From assembly GCA_021772985.1 (NCBI GenBank), contig JAJFKX010000038.1:1-64000 (forward strand): DNA of 64,000 nucleotides, in the 5' to 3' direction. The stretch is from Gammaproteobacteria bacterium. Lineage in GTDB: Bacteria; Pseudomonadota; Gammaproteobacteria; Xanthomonadales; Wenzhouxiangellaceae. Made by a program: the position numbers and the translations under genes. Below the pieces are notes generated by a model. The model ran no database searches and was not told the DNA's origin. It saw only the letters and a program-made list of their open reading frames with translations. Numbering within the stretch: the stretch's first letter is position 1; every line of letters begins with the position of its first letter. Shown here one piece after another: positions 1 to 9,759 of the stretch.

Positions 1-1080
1 TGGTAGTGAGTTCATACCCAGGTCTTCAAGGAACAAATAAAGCAGCCCATCCATTTGATCGAGTGGAGCAAGATCAACCCCCAAATTACCCGAGACGTCC
101 AAATGCTCCAGATCTTGTAAATCCTGTAATGGTGAAATATCAGTGATGTTGTGCGATGGTGCGCTAAATGTCCGTAACCCACTGAAATGCACAGCCTCGA
201 CCAGACTGGTCAATACCAGGGCATTACCAGTGCAATCCAGATTCTCTATATCCTCTAGCAATTGCGTACCGATGTAGCCATTGGCATAAACACATTCACC
301 CAGCGCATCGTTGGTTCCATTTAAACTACCATCCGGGCCAAAGGAATCCTCGATTTCAGATGTCGGGCTGAGATCAGCACCATCACCACCACCCCAGCCA
401 CCTTTCAGGCCACCCGCTCCGCCTCTAGTCGTCATATCATTGGTATTACCTGCAGTGGAATTACCAAGCGCAGAACTCTTGACCGGATCGCCGGGCTCCG
501 TCTCAGTTTGTTCCGCCTCCACATATACCGGCCGCACATGTACCGTATAAAAACCCGGATCACGCCGCCGGAAACGTATCCGCCGCTTCAGCTTTTCCGT
601 GCCATCAGCCAGCAGTGTCTTGGAAATCACATGGTGCTCATAAGTACCGTCATCACGGGCCAAAAACACCTCGTAACTATCCAACTCATACAAATCTCGG
701 ATTTCGCGCGGCAATCTAACCGGTTTGCGCCATTTAACTTTAAAGCTGGGCCGGATCCGGCCTTCCCTAGTAATAATTTCTACGTCACGAACCGTTGGGA
801 ATATTGGGTTTTCACCATCCTTTGGCGGGCTGCAGTCGCTGCAGGTGCCGGCATCCAGCTGTTGCCCGTCGGCCAACGGCAACGGCTGTGCCAGCAACCA
901 ATCACGGAATGCCTGCTCCAAAGCAGACATATCCAGATGGCCATGCTCGGCTATCACATCGACAACAATCTGATTTTGTACTGATAACGGAATCTGATCT
1001 TCAGGCAGGAATTGGGCAGTACCGAAATGACAGTAGAGCACTGCTGCGGCAATCACAACCGAACGAATAATACAGAACAT
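1..1080 (-). CDS. Secreted leucine-rich-repeat protein, 3' end cut by window edge
   Basis: This gene reads leftward and is still open at position 1, so the first 360 residues are visible. The ATG at 1080 opens a signal peptide of about 23 residues (basic FCIIRS, hydrophobic VVIAAAVLY, then GTAQ). A middle part (about residues 90–190) is rich in charged and beta-type segments and may form a beta-sandwich. A Gly-rich linker (GGAGGLKGGWGGGDGAD) follows. From about residue 265 there are leucine-rich-repeat-like units (ENLDCTGNALVLTSL, LQDLQDLEHLDVSGN). LRR proteins usually bind other proteins, so an exported or surface adhesion-like role is possible but unproven. It sits on the same side of tRNA-Ile as the integrase and is probably cargo of that element. 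The C-terminal anchor cannot be seen. Confidence 0.75.
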   Translation of the reverse strand, partial: MFCIIRSVVIAAAVLYCHFGTAQFLPEDQIPLSVQNQIVVDVIAEHGHLDMSALEQAFRDWLLAQPLPLADGQQLDAGTCSDCSPPKDGENPIFPTVRDVEIITREGRIRPSFKVKWRKPVRLPREIRDLYELDSYEVFLARDDGTYEHHVISKTLLADGTEKLKRRIRFRRRDPGFYTVHVRPVYVEAEQTETEPGDPVKSSALGNSTAGNTNDMTTRGGAGGLKGGWGGGDGADLSPTSEIEDSFGPDGSLNGTNDALGECVYANGYIGTQLLEDIENLDCTGNALVLTSLVEAVHFSGLRTFSAPSHNITDISPLQDLQDLEHLDVSGNLGVDLAPLDQMDGLLYLFLEDLGMNSLP

Positions 1081-1496
1081 GTACGTTTACACCTTTATTT
1101 ACCAGGCCCCGATACGTACATCCCTTGATCAACCGCCAGCCAGCTTTGCTTAAAAAAGTGCTTGCACATCCATGCAAGCACTCCAACTCTACTTAAATAT
1201 GACTTTGTTGTTATTTGAACACTGGGCTCATTGGTGTCGTCGGATATTAAGCTGTATTTCCGAGAAGATTACAAGCCCTCACCGTTGCATCCAGCCGATT
1301 CCTTACAACCCATCGAGCGATTTTCTTACAAAATGCTAGAAAATCTAACGATGTTGTTTTGAACAGAAACAAGCAAGCAAAACCAAGACCTGACCCAAGT
1401 CATACAATGTGCCATTAAAATAAGGGGATTACAGGGGATAATTTTACCGACTTGTTGAAAAGCAGTTGCTAGAGGCAGTCAAACTATTAATAATGA
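1081..1496. other. Gene-free stretch between LRR gene and HTH gene
   Basis: I see no convincing gene, RNA gene or terminator in these 416 bases. They lie between two divergently read genes and so must hold the promoters for both. I looked for a copy of the tRNA-Ile 3' end that would mark the second attachment site and found none. That site, if it exists, lies left of the window. Confidence 0.5.
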
Positions 1497-1979
1497 GTGC
1501 GATCCTGGAACGCTCTGTATCCCGATGAGGGGGAAACCTGTTTGGATTTACCTGAACAACTGCAAGCACTCATACCGGTAGCGGAGGACACCGGCATTGC
1601 ACTATATCAGCGATTTACCGAAGCCGAGGCAGCTGAATTCCTGTGCATACCAACGGAATCACTCACCTTGCTTCGCAATCAAGGCGAAATTGCCTTTATT
1701 CGTCTGGATCAAAACACTGCAGGATACATGGGCTATCAACTATTGCAATTCCTTCTCGGTCACACTGCCTCAACTAAGCTCTCAAGGCAATTTGCATCGG
1801 ATAACGACCGAATTATTAGAGCCAAAGAAGTAGCGAAAATCACCGGCTTATCCCGAACCACCATTTGGCGGATGGAGAAAGCGGGCACATTTCCAGCCAG
1901 AGTATCACTAGGGGGTAATAGTGTGGGCTGGAAACATAGTGAAATTCAGGAATGGTTACGCTCCAGAGAAACCTTATGA
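1497..1979 (+). CDS. AlpA/excisionase-type DNA-binding protein with two HTH units
   Basis: The C-terminal 60 residues (RAKEVAKITGLSRTTIWRME, then a basic wing and a WLRSRE tail) match the AlpA family of small phage and island regulators and excisionases. A second, more divergent unit of the same type lies at about residues 38–90 (FTEAEAAEFLCIPTESLTLL, then GEIAFIRLD). The protein therefore looks like two excisionase-type winged helices in tandem. It is 160 aa, about twice the usual AlpA length. The start is GTG at 1497, because an in-frame TGA lies directly upstream; the ribosome binding site is weak. Its 3' end overlaps that of the convergent integrase gene by 6 bases. It probably directs excision or controls element genes. 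Confidence 0.8.
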   Translation: MRSWNALYPDEGETCLDLPEQLQALIPVAEDTGIALYQRFTEAEAAEFLCIPTESLTLLRNQGEIAFIRLDQNTAGYMGYQLLQFLLGHTASTKLSRQFASDNDRIIRAKEVAKITGLSRTTIWRMEKAGTFPARVSLGGNSVGWKHSEIQEWLRSRETL

Positions 1980-3188
1980 TCTGGCACCGGCACGTTCTTT
2001 ATCCAGGTAATCAGCCCACCATTGCATCATCGTCACTCGTTCATCCAGGTATTGGGCATGATGCATGTAGGCCGCCCGCACCCCGTTACGTTCCTGATGA
2101 GATAGTTGCCGTTCGATCGCGTCAGGGTTAAAACCCTGTTCGTTCAAAATAGACGATGCGTTGGCTCGAAAGCCATGCGGAGTAGCTTTCGATTTTCCCT
2201 CGGTCTTACCGTCATACCCTAGCCGGTGCATAGCTCGCCGCATGGTGTTATTGGACATGGGTTTGCGCCAGTCCCGTTCGGAGGGAAATAACAGGTCGTA
2301 TCGACCCGTTAAAGCATGAATTCGATTTAGTATCGATAATACCTGATGGGACAACGGGATCAGATGGTCGGTACCCATTTTCATGCGTTCGGCCGGAATT
2401 CGCCAGAGCGCTTTGCCGGCATCAATTTCGTCCCATCGGGCACCAAAAATCTCACCGGAACGAGCGAAGGTATACACCAATAGTTTCAGAGCGTACTGGG
2501 TGAGCTTACGTCCCCGCTCATGATACTGATCCAATTCATCCAGAAACCTACCCAGTTCACTGTTTTTCATAGATGGCAGGTGTTGCGTTTTCCGTGTCTT
2601 GAGAACGCCTTTTAATTCACCAGCGGGATTGTATTTCAGGCGACCGATCTGAACACCGTAACTGAAAATTCGCTTGATATCCTGCAGTATTCGGCTACCA
2701 AGGTCGAGGGCATCACGACCTTCCATAATTTTCAAGACAGCCAGGATATCCGCAGGCTCGATCTGATCCAGGGGTTTACGATCCAATACGGCAAAGGTAT
2801 TGATTTTTAACCGGCTCCATAACCGGTTCGCGTGCCGGGCTGTCCATAAGCTGGTTTTTAGTTCCCACCATTCCCGAGCCAGCACAGAAAACGTATTGTT
2901 CTCATTCATCACCCCCTGACGCTTTTGCTGCTTCCGCAGCTCTCCGGGATCTATATTTTTTAATAACAATCGGCGGGCCTCATCGCGTTGAACCCGGGCT
3001 TCTTTCAATGAGATTTCTGGATAAACCCCTAGTGCCAGGGTTTTTTGCTTACCGGCAAAACGATATTTATACCGCCAATAGTGTGCTCCATTGGCTTTGA
3101 TTAACAGGCGAAGACCTTTTTCATCGCTGAGCCATTGGTCTTTTGTCGTAGACCGCAGGCGTTTGATCTGGAGATCAGTTAATGGCAT
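1974..3188 (-). CDS. Tyrosine recombinase / integrase, P4 (DUF4102) family
   Basis: This 404-aa site-specific recombinase has the N-terminal DUF4102 arm-binding domain (residues 1–90, LTDLQIKRLR, then YRFAGKQKTLALGVYPEISL), a SAM-like core-binding domain (about 100–185) and a C-terminal catalytic domain. Catalytic residues are visible: Arg in ARSGEIFGARW, the HGFR motif, a further His in QLSHQE, and the nucleophilic Tyr in RAAYMHH. Members usually insert elements at the 3' end of tRNA genes. That fits the neighbouring tRNA-Ile(CAT) at 3355–3431, whose 3' end faces this gene. The gene appears intact, so the element may still be mobile if its other end survives. Confidence 0.93.
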   Translation of the reverse strand: MPLTDLQIKRLRSTTKDQWLSDEKGLRLLIKANGAHYWRYKYRFAGKQKTLALGVYPEISLKEARVQRDEARRLLLKNIDPGELRKQQKRQGVMNENNTFSVLAREWWELKTSLWTARHANRLWSRLKINTFAVLDRKPLDQIEPADILAVLKIMEGRDALDLGSRILQDIKRIFSYGVQIGRLKYNPAGELKGVLKTRKTQHLPSMKNSELGRFLDELDQYHERGRKLTQYALKLLVYTFARSGEIFGARWDEIDAGKALWRIPAERMKMGTDHLIPLSHQVLSILNRIHALTGRYDLLFPSERDWRKPMSNNTMRRAMHRLGYDGKTEGKSKATPHGFRANASSILNEQGFNPDAIERQLSHQERNGVRAAYMHHAQYLDERVTMMQWWADYLDKERAGARS

Positions 3189-3193
3189 TGGTG

Positions 3194-3227
3194 GTGCTAT
3201 CTCTACTCAATTGAACCAAGATAGCAC
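3194..3227. repeat. 9-bp inverted repeat just upstream of the integrase start
   Basis: GTGCTATCT at 3194–3202 is perfectly repeated in inverted form as AGATAGCAC at 3219–3227, with 16 bases between. It starts six bases before the integrase start codon. It could be an operator that shuts off int, or part of the recombination-site architecture. The function is inferred from position only. Confidence 0.5.
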
Positions 3228-3259
3228 TATTTATAGCACCAAAACAAATGGAATTCCAC

Positions 3260-3352
3260 GAAACAGATTGAAACAAAGAGAAACGCTAACCCTATGTTTT
3301 ACCTTTATAAAACAAGCATCTTGGAAAGAATTGAAACGAAATGAAACAAAGA
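3260..3352. repeat. Helically phased GAAAC repeats, candidate integrase arm sites
   Basis: GAAAC occurs at 3260, 3270 and 3280, exactly 10 bp apart, and again at 3333 and 3343, also 10 bp apart. Within these, TGAAACAAAGA occurs as an exact direct repeat at 3269–3279 and 3342–3352. The cluster fills the space between integrase and tRNA. There, integrase arm-type sites and excisionase sites flank the crossover point in related elements. Confidence 0.5.
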
Positions 3353-3354
3353 AA

Positions 3355-3431
3355 TGGTGGGCCCTGTAGGACTTGAACCTACGACCAATCGATTATGAGT
3401 CGACTGCTCTAACCAGCTGAGCTAAGGGCCC
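3355..3431 (-). tRNA. ileX: tRNA-Ile(CAT), attachment-site tRNA
   Basis: On the minus strand the acceptor stem GGGCCCT pairs with AGGGCCC, followed by A and an encoded CCA. The D arm (TAGCTCAGCTGGTTAGAGC) and T loop (GGTTCAAGTCC) are standard. The anticodon loop CTCATAA gives CAT. Sequence and context match the minor isoleucine tRNA whose C34 is converted to lysidine so that it reads AUA; it closely resembles E. coli ileX. The adjacent integrase suggests that its 3' half is the attachment site and was rebuilt by the element. Confidence 0.92.
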
Positions 3432-3485
3432 GTCAAAGAAAGGTTGTTAGTGTAACGAGAAGCCTGGGTTTCCGGCAACCGGTAT

Positions 3486-4010
3486 TTAACCCCACATCCG
3501 GCCGGCTAAGTGGCCTCTGTGTTTGATCATATGCCATATTGCCCCCACCACATGCAAACCGATCAGGTACATCATCGTTTTGCCGGTAATGGCATGCACA
3601 TCTTCCAGCCATTCGTGCAGGTCGTGCATCCGCTCCATAGGGCTGGGAATGCTGAACCAGCCGAATACGTTGAGTCCGTTTCCGGCACTCCAGACCGTCA
3701 ATGGTCCGGTGATGAACATCACCACGATGCCCAATAACAATAACCAGTGACTCAACTGACTCAACCGTTGCAACAAACCATGTTGCTCCAGGGGTGATAA
3801 CATCCCACGCCGCATCCGCCATAACACCCGGAACATGACCAGTAAAAAACCCAGAGTGCCGATGGAAATATGCAGGTTCTTCCAGAACAGCTTTTCCTCA
3901 CCACGTGGCATCTCATGAAAATACAAACCAATAGCCAGCATGGTCAATACAATGACCGCAGTTAACCAATGGTTCCAGCGTGATAGTTTGCTGTAGCTCG
4001 TTCTTTCCAT
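3486..4010 (-). CDS. Cytochrome b561 family membrane protein
   Basis: This 174-aa protein has four predicted transmembrane helices (near residues 13–32, 47–64, 88–108 and 145–162). Histidines placed for two b hemes include His14 in the first helix (RWNHWLTA), His47 (NLHISIG), a His in QLSHWLL and His in the fourth helix (LIGLHVVGAIWHMIKH). It belongs to the bacterial CybB/YodB family, which moves electrons between quinol and an acceptor at the inner membrane. The partner cannot be told from here. It lies just downstream of rpoD on the same strand and may be read from the same transcript. Confidence 0.88.
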   Translation of the reverse strand: MERTSYSKLSRWNHWLTAVIVLTMLAIGLYFHEMPRGEEKLFWKNLHISIGTLGFLLVMFRVLWRMRRGMLSPLEQHGLLQRLSQLSHWLLLLGIVVMFITGPLTVWSAGNGLNVFGWFSIPSPMERMHDLHEWLEDVHAITGKTMMYLIGLHVVGAIWHMIKHRGHLAGRMWG

Positions 4011-4034
4011 GTCCTTGACCTACCTGATTTAGTC

Positions 4035-5879
4035 TTATTCCATATCCAGGAAGCTGCGCAATTGCTCCGAACGGGTCGGGTGACGCAGTTTGCGTAAGGC
4101 TTTGGCTTCGATCTGACGGATACGCTCACGGGTCACGTCAAACTGTTTGCCGACCTCTTCAAGAGTGTGATCGGTATTCATATCAATACCAAACCGCATC
4201 CGCAATACCTTGGCTTCACGCGGTGTCAGGCTGCCCAACACATCTTTGACTGTATTGGTCAAACCGGAAACCGTGGCTGATTCAATCGGTGAGTCGATAT
4301 TCATATCTTCAATGAAATCACCCAGATGTGAATCTTCATCATCACCAATCGGGGTTTCCATCGAGATCGGCTCTTTGGCAATTTTGAGCACTTTGCGAAC
4401 CTTATCTTCCGGCATCTCCAGGCGGTCCGCCAGTTCATCCGGGGTTGGTTCGCGACCCATTTCCTGCAGCATCTGGCGGGAAATGCGGTTCAACTTGTTG
4501 ATCGTTTCGATCATATGCACCGGAATTCGAATGGTTCGTGCCTGGTCAGCAATTGATCGGGTAATCGCCTGCCGGATCCACCAGGTGGCATAGGTGGAGA
4601 ATTTGTAACCACGGCGGTATTCAAATTTGTCCACCGCCTTCATCAATCCGATATTGCCTTCCTGAATCAAATCCAGGAACTGCAATCCACGGTTGGTGTA
4701 TTTTTTGGCGATCGAGATTACCAGGCGCAGATTGGCTTCGCACATTTCTTTTTTGGCACGGCGGGCCTTGGCTTCGCCCAGTGAAATGGTACGGTGTAAA
4801 TCTTTAAGCTCGCCGATAGTCAGGCGCGTTTCCACCTCTATTCTGGCCAGACTTTCCTGAATACCAAACAATTCTTCGCGGTGCTCACGCAATGGTGCAC
4901 TGAATTTTTGCTTGCGCTTGATCTGGGTATCCAGCCAGTTGGTATCAGATTCATTTTCCGAGAAGGTCTGCAGGAAGGTGCGCTTGGGCATACCGCACTG
5001 GGTCACACAGATCAGCATGATCTTGCGTTCCATGGAGCGAATTTTGGAAACCTTGTAGCGCATCCGGTCGATCAGCGTGTCAGTCATCAAACTGGGCAGC
5101 TTCATGCGCAGGAACAATGCCGACATTTCCTCGCGCAGCTCTAATACTTTTTTGGTCTGACCATAGCGATCATATTTGCTGACAAACAGTTCGTATAATT
5201 CACCCAGCGCTTTAAACTGCCGCGCAACCTGCTCCGGGTCTGGCCCGGTGTTGGGGTTTTCTTCCTCTTCGTCGTCCGCCCTCAGTTCAGCGATACGATC
5301 TTCTTCGCGCTGATCCTTCAAGGCTATCTCAGGCGGCTCTATACCCTGTTCTTGCAGCAATTGCGGGTGAATGAATCCGATCAATATTTCATTCATCCGG
5401 CGATTCCCTTTCAGGTGCTCGCCGTATTCACGCACTATGGTGCCAACGCTGTCGGTGTAATGCGATAACGCATGATTGACTTCGTTCAAGCCTTCCTCAA
5501 TGCGTTTGGCAATCACAATTTCGCCTTCGCGGGTCAACAGCTCTACCGCACCCATTTCCCGCATGTACATGCGTACCGGGTCTGTGGTGCGACCAATTTC
5601 GGTATCAACAGCCGCCAATGCGGCAGCGGCCTCTTCCGATGCGGTTTCATCATCCGCGCTGTTGGCATCATCGTTCAAAATCATGGAATCGGCATCCGGT
5701 GCTACTTCATGCACCTGAATTCCCATGCTCTCGATCATCCCAATGATGTCTTCAATCTGGTCAGCTTCTACAATTTCATCAGGCAGGTGATCGTTGACCT
5801 GTGCATAGGTCAGCCAATTGCCCTGTTCACGGCCAATGCCGATCAATTGTTTTAGCTGTGATTCTTTTTGCTCTTCCAT
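4035..5879 (-). CDS. rpoD: RNA polymerase primary sigma factor, sigma-70
   Basis: This is the full-length housekeeping sigma factor. Region 1.1 is at the N-terminus, followed by region 1.2 ([11 protein letters not shown]) and an acidic non-conserved insert (about 180–370). Region 2 includes [17 protein letters not shown] and the promoter-melting segment [18 protein letters not shown]. Regions 3 and 4 follow, with the helix-turn-helix [21 protein letters not shown] placed the start at ATG 5879 (MEEQKESQ), preceded by GTAGAG; an in-frame GTG at 5900 would add seven residues. It follows dnaG by about 26 bases, the usual end of the macromolecular-synthesis operon. Region 4.2 and region 2.4 look intact. 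Confidence 0.98.
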   Translation of the reverse strand: MEEQKESQLKQLIGIGREQGNWLTYAQVNDHLPDEIVEADQIEDIIGMIESMGIQVHEVAPDADSMILNDDANSADDETASEEAAAALAAVDTEIGRTTDPVRMYMREMGAVELLTREGEIVIAKRIEEGLNEVNHALSHYTDSVGTIVREYGEHLKGNRRMNEILIGFIHPQLLQEQGIEPPEIALKDQREEDRIAELRADDEEEENPNTGPDPEQVARQFKALGELYELFVSKYDRYGQTKKVLELREEMSALFLRMKLPSLMTDTLIDRMRYKVSKIRSMERKIMLICVTQCGMPKRTFLQTFSENESDTNWLDTQIKRKQKFSAPLREHREELFGIQESLARIEVETRLTIGELKDLHRTISLGEAKARRAKKEMCEANLRLVISIAKKYTNRGLQFLDLIQEGNIGLMKAVDKFEYRRGYKFSTYATWWIRQAITRSIADQARTIRIPVHMIETINKLNRISRQMLQEMGREPTPDELADRLEMPEDKVRKVLKIAKEPISMETPIGDDEDSHLGDFIEDMNIDSPIESATVSGLTNTVKDVLGSLTPREAKVLRMRFGIDMNTDHTLEEVGKQFDVTRERIRQIEAKALRKLRHPTRSEQLRSFLDME

Positions 5880-5905
5880 ACTGTGCTCTACAATCGTCAC
5901 GTCAG

Positions 5906-7657
5906 TTAGGCAGACCCCTGATTTTGCAGGTTCTGCACTTGTTGTTTGGCGGCCAAAAGCTCTCTTAGCTCTAACTTTTGCTCTGCCGATAATCCTGTTT
6001 GCTGTTGTGTTGCTGTTAATGTATCGATTCTGGCGGACAGTTGTTCCGCGTGTAATCGTTGCAGCACATGCGCAAGTTCCTGTTGTTGTCCGCTGTCTGT
6101 GTCGGGTATTCGCCAGGTCACCAGTTCCGCCAATAACCCTGCAGCAGCGTGCTCCCGCCAGCGTTCCAGCAACGCAACCGTGCTAATCTGCGGGCTTTGT
6201 TGGCAGAAGTCAATCAATTCCAGTACCGGGGCGGCATTTTTTTGTGACCGGACGATCTCCGTAGCGTGCTGGTCAAGCTGTTCTGCAAGCTTCGGTTGCT
6301 GTACCAGCAACGCGGCCAATTGCCGCAATAAGGTTTTTCCAACCGGCCGGTAATGGGTATTTGTTTGGCGTTGCCGCGAGCTTTTTAAATCGACATCACC
6401 AACTTTCAGCCGATGCCGGGTCAAGTTTTCCAGCTCATCATGTAACAAGTCCCGATAGGCGCCCGCGGGTAATTGACCAAGCAACGGTGCTGCCCGTGCC
6501 ACTAGGCTGGCGCGGCCTTCAGCGCTGCTCATCTCCAAGCCTTCCTGCAAATGCCGGAACAAAAAAGCCGACAGCGGTTCTGCCTGAGCAACCTGTTCCA
6601 GAAAAACCTGCGCTGATGTTTTCCGCACCAGGCTGTCAGGGTCCTCACCCTGTGGCAAAAACAAAAACCTGACCTGTCGCCCGGCTACCAATTGCGGCAG
6701 CATCACCTGTAATGCTTTCCAGGCAGCTTGCCTGCCTGCGCGGTCACCATCGAAACAACATACAACATTGTCACAGGTTTGAAACAGCAGGCGTACCTGA
6801 TGTTCAGTGGTTGCGGTACCCAACGCTGCAACTGCTCCTTCGATCCCAAACTGGGACAGCGCTACTACATCCATGTAACCTTCAACCAGCAGCAACTGTT
6901 CGGGTTTTCCGCCTTGCCGTGCCTGAAACAAACCATACAGTTCACGGCCTTTATGAAACACCGGGGTTTCTGGGCTATTCAGGTATTTTGGCCCCCGGTC
7001 ACTCATTGCGCGCCCACCAAAACCACACACCCGGCCACGCCGATCCAGAATCGGGAACATGATCCGGTCGCGAAACTTATCGTAAATACGCCCTTCGTTT
7101 TCCGCCAGCAGGCCAATGTCCATTAATTGTTTTTGGGTTGCGCCCTGCTGGGTAAGATGATCTGATAGTGCCTGCCAGGCATCCGGTGCATAACCCATTT
7201 TGAATTGGGCGCAAATTTCACCGGTCAAACCACGGTCACGCAAATAAGCCTGGGGCGGTTGATGCTGTTTCAGATTAATCTGGAAAAAGCTGGCAGCCGA
7301 CTGCATCCAGTCGAACATTTGTTCCAGCTTGCCGGTTCGTTCCGGATTGATGTTGGTTTCCGGCACCGTCATGCCCACCGCTTGCGCCAGCTCCGCTATC
7401 GCATCGGTAAATGCCAGACCATCATATTCCATCAAAAACCCGATAGCACTGCCGTGTTTCCCACAACCAAAACAGTGGTAGAACTGTTTTTGTGGACTAA
7501 CTGTAAACGATGGGGTCTTTTCATCATGAAACGGACAGCAGGCCTGATACTCACGGCCAGCCGGCTTCAACGGTACCCGCTGATGAATGGTCTGAACAAT
7601 ATCCACCCGCTCCAGTAAATCATCAATAAATGATTCGGGGATGCGACTAACCGGCAT
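5906..7657 (-). CDS. dnaG: DNA primase
   Basis: DnaG makes the RNA primers for replication. The N-terminal CHC2 zinc finger is complete ([12 protein letters not shown], then YHCFGCG). The RNA-polymerase/TOPRIM core follows, with [12 protein letters not shown] and [14 protein letters not shown] supplying the catalytic Glu and metal-binding Asp residues. A C-terminal helicase-binding domain ends the protein. At 583 aa it is of normal length. The start is ATG 7657 ([15 protein letters not shown]). It lies between yqeY and rpoD on one strand. Confidence 0.98.
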   Translation of the reverse strand: MPVSRIPESFIDDLLERVDIVQTIHQRVPLKPAGREYQACCPFHDEKTPSFTVSPQKQFYHCFGCGKHGSAIGFLMEYDGLAFTDAIAELAQAVGMTVPETNINPERTGKLEQMFDWMQSAASFFQINLKQHQPPQAYLRDRGLTGEICAQFKMGYAPDAWQALSDHLTQQGATQKQLMDIGLLAENEGRIYDKFRDRIMFPILDRRGRVCGFGGRAMSDRGPKYLNSPETPVFHKGRELYGLFQARQGGKPEQLLLVEGYMDVVALSQFGIEGAVAALGTATTEHQVRLLFQTCDNVVCCFDGDRAGRQAAWKALQVMLPQLVAGRQVRFLFLPQGEDPDSLVRKTSAQVFLEQVAQAEPLSAFLFRHLQEGLEMSSAEGRASLVARAAPLLGQLPAGAYRDLLHDELENLTRHRLKVGDVDLKSSRQRQTNTHYRPVGKTLLRQLAALLVQQPKLAEQLDQHATEIVRSQKNAAPVLELIDFCQQSPQISTVALLERWREHAAAGLLAELVTWRIPDTDSGQQQELAHVLQRLHAEQLSARIDTLTATQQQTGLSAEQKLELRELLAAKQQVQNLQNQGSA

Positions 7658-7787
7658 TGCTCACCAATACCCATTGCAAGTCGGCGCAAGAGTGCCTGCC
7701 AGACCGATGGCAAAACCGAACAGGACTGCAGCAGTGAACAGTTACTGAGAAATGCCGGCTATCCATATTGTTTGTTGATTAAATTTT

Positions 7788-7802
7788 TGCGCCGCTGGCG
7801 CA
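7788..7802. repeat. Small GC-rich hairpin between yqeY and dnaG
   Basis: TGCGCC and GGCGCA form a perfect 6-bp stem around a GCT loop. It lies in the 198-base gap after yqeY and before dnaG. On the minus strand it is followed by AAAAATTT rather than a T run, so it is not a standard terminator. It could be an RNA processing site, as found within this operon in other bacteria, but nothing shows that directly. Confidence 0.35.
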
Positions 7803-7855
7803 GGATGTTGAGAGATCGTTGATTGATCTTACTGAATAAACAATCGTTTACTTGA

Positions 7856-8308
7856 TTAGCCTTGTAGTTGCTGCCTGACCAGCGCACTAACTTTGCCCAT
7901 ATCAGCGCGCCCTTGCAGACGCGGCTTTAGCTGGCCCATCACCTGACCCATCGCCTGCATACCACTGGCTCCCAGTTCGGCCATGACCATTCCGATCTCG
8001 TTTTGGATTTCAGCGTCACTCAACTGAGCAGGCAGGTAGTGTTCCAGAATGCTTATTTCGGCTGCTTCTCGGTCGGCCAGCTCAAGGCGTTCTGCAGCAC
8101 GGTATTGTTGTTCTGCATCACGGCGCTGTTTGATCATTTTTTCGATCACAGCGACGATACTGGCATCATCCAGTTCGATCCGCTCATCCACTTCACGTTG
8201 CTTAATGGCTGCGGTAGCCATTCGCAAAGTAACCAGACGAAGTTTCTCACCTGCACGCATCGCCTGCTTGACATCATCAAGCAGTTTGGCCTTTAACGGT
8301 GCTGACAT
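7856..8308 (-). CDS. yqeY: GatB/YqeY domain protein
   Basis: This 150-aa all-helical protein is related to the tail domain of the GatB subunit of tRNA amidotransferase. The N-terminus (LLDDVKQAMRAGEKLRLVTL), IEKMIKQRRDAEQQYRAA and the C-terminal QVMGQLKPRLQGRADMGKVS are characteristic. It probably binds tRNA, but no enzyme activity is established for the stand-alone family. It is found between rpsU and dnaG in many gammaproteobacteria, as here. The start ATG is at 8308. Confidence 0.93.
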   Translation of the reverse strand: MSAPLKAKLLDDVKQAMRAGEKLRLVTLRMATAAIKQREVDERIELDDASIVAVIEKMIKQRRDAEQQYRAAERLELADREAAEISILEHYLPAQLSDAEIQNEIGMVMAELGASGMQAMGQVMGQLKPRLQGRADMGKVSALVRQQLQG

Positions 8309-8346
8309 AAGAATACGTTGGCTAAAACAGGACGTTTCAGCGTACT

Positions 8347-8559
8347 TTAGTACTGGCGGCGTGGAGCGGCATCACGGGATACGCGACGCAGGTTACGTTT
8401 AACAGCTGCTGCTGCTTTGCGTTTGCGTTCCTGGGTGGGCTTTTCATAAAACTCACGGCGGCGGGTTTCAGCGATAACGCCGGCTTTTTCGCAAGAACGC
8501 TTAAAACGGCGTAACGCATATTCAAATGGTTCGTTTTCACGAACTTTTACACTTGGCAT
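8347..8559 (-). CDS. rpsU: 30S ribosomal protein S21
   Basis: This 70-aa basic protein has the S21 signature ([16 protein letters not shown], then [14 protein letters not shown]). S21 binds the small subunit near the anti-Shine-Dalgarno region and helps initiation. A strong GAGGAG site lies seven bases before the ATG. It heads the rpsU–yqeY–dnaG–rpoD operon and has a recognisable sigma-70 promoter upstream. Confidence 0.97.
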   Translation of the reverse strand: MPSVKVRENEPFEYALRRFKRSCEKAGVIAETRRREFYEKPTQERKRKAAAAVKRNLRRVSRDAAPRRQY

Positions 8560-8614
8560 GTAGGCTCCTCAGTTGTTTGGTCAGTGCATTGACAAAATAA
8601 ATAGTTAGCCGTCC

Positions 8615-8644
8615 ATTATAACAGTCAAACATTGCGGATCGCAA
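8615..8644 (-). promoter_or_regulatory. Sigma-70 promoter for rpsU operon
   Basis: Read on the minus strand, TTGCGA (8644–8639) and a consensus TATAAT (8620–8615) are separated by 18 bases. The expected start of transcription is near 8608, about 50 bases before the rpsU start codon. The -10 match is perfect and the -35 matches 4 of 6 positions. Confidence 0.6.
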
Positions 8645-8718
8645 AATTTACAGCGCTGATTTCAATGCAATCAGGTAAACTTGCCTTTGATATTGTTTAG
8701 CAGCCGACAGGTAATGCT

Positions 8719-9747
8719 GTGCACGTACTTGGAATTGAGACATCCTGTGATGAAACTGGCGTAGCCCTGTACGCCGATGGACAAGGTTTGCTGGCTCAAC
8801 AACTGTACAGTCAGATTGAGTTGCATGCCCAATTCGGCGGTGTGGTTCCAGAGCTGGCATCACGAGACCATGTGCGTAAATTATTGCCGTTAATCCGTGA
8901 GCTGATGACCCAGGCAAACCTCAGTCTGACAGCTATTGATGCGATTGCCTATACCAGGGGACCCGGCTTAATCGGCGCTTTGCTGGTGGGCACCAGTATG
9001 GCCGAAGCATTGGCCTGGGCTTTGAATATTCCCGCCATTGGTATACACCATATGGAAGGCCATTTGCTGGCACCTTTACTGGAAGACGACCCACCCGCGT
9101 TCCCATTCGTTGCACTACTGGTCTCCGGTGGACATACCATGCTGGTGGACGTGACCGGGGTTGGTGCTTACCGGTTACTGGGTGAAACGCTGGATGACGC
9201 TGCCGGAGAAGCCTTTGACAAAACTGCCAAATTGCTGGGTTTGGCTTATCCGGGCGGCCCATCTTTGGCGGCCCTGGCAGAGCTCGGTGATCCGCTACGG
9301 TTCCGCTTTCCGCGCCCCATGACCAACCGGCCCGGCCTGGAGTTCAGCTTCAGCGGTTTAAAAACCCATACCCGCACATTATGGGAGCAGCAAGCTACAG
9401 CCGACGATACCGACCAGATTAAAGCCGACATTGCCGCCGGGTTTCAGTTGGCAGTCATTGATACGCTGGCTATTAAATGCCGCCGGGCGATGCAGCAAAC
9501 AGGCTATCGGCAGTTGATCGTGGCTGGTGGTGTCGGCGCCAACCTGTCGTTACGCCGGCATTTGCAGGCGGTTGGCGCCAAATCGGGTTTTCAGGTCAAT
9601 TATCCACGGCCCGAGTTTTGCACCGACAACGGCGCGATGATCGCTTTTGCCGGTTGTCTTCGGCTGACAGCGGGCCAATATGATCATGGTTATCAGCATG
9701 GCGTTCTCGACGCCCGGCCACGCTGGCCGCTGGATCAATTAGGCTGA
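8719..9747 (+). CDS. tsaD: tRNA N6-threonylcarbamoyladenosine synthase, TsaD
   Basis: TsaD transfers threonylcarbamoyl from TC-AMP to A37 of tRNAs that read ANN codons, together with TsaB and TsaE. The 342-aa protein has the ASKHA ATPase fold. The opening motif [10 protein letters not shown], the metal-binding [12 protein letters not shown], the nucleotide-binding SGGHTMLV and [12 protein letters not shown], and the second metal site [10 protein letters not shown] are all present. The start is GTG at 8719; a nearby ATG at 8714 is out of frame. It is divergent from rpsU, the usual gammaproteobacterial arrangement. Confidence 0.97.
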   Translation: MHVLGIETSCDETGVALYADGQGLLAQQLYSQIELHAQFGGVVPELASRDHVRKLLPLIRELMTQANLSLTAIDAIAYTRGPGLIGALLVGTSMAEALAWALNIPAIGIHHMEGHLLAPLLEDDPPAFPFVALLVSGGHTMLVDVTGVGAYRLLGETLDDAAGEAFDKTAKLLGLAYPGGPSLAALAELGDPLRFRFPRPMTNRPGLEFSFSGLKTHTRTLWEQQATADDTDQIKADIAAGFQLAVIDTLAIKCRRAMQQTGYRQLIVAGGVGANLSLRRHLQAVGAKSGFQVNYPRPEFCTDNGAMIAFAGCLRLTAGQYDHGYQHGVLDARPRWPLDQLG

Positions 9748-9759
9748 ACAGAGCAGCAT

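Noticed and set aside
1081-1496. Left attachment site of the tRNA-Ile element
   Set aside because: I searched by eye for a copy of the tRNA 3' end and found none in the window; the other end must be further left.
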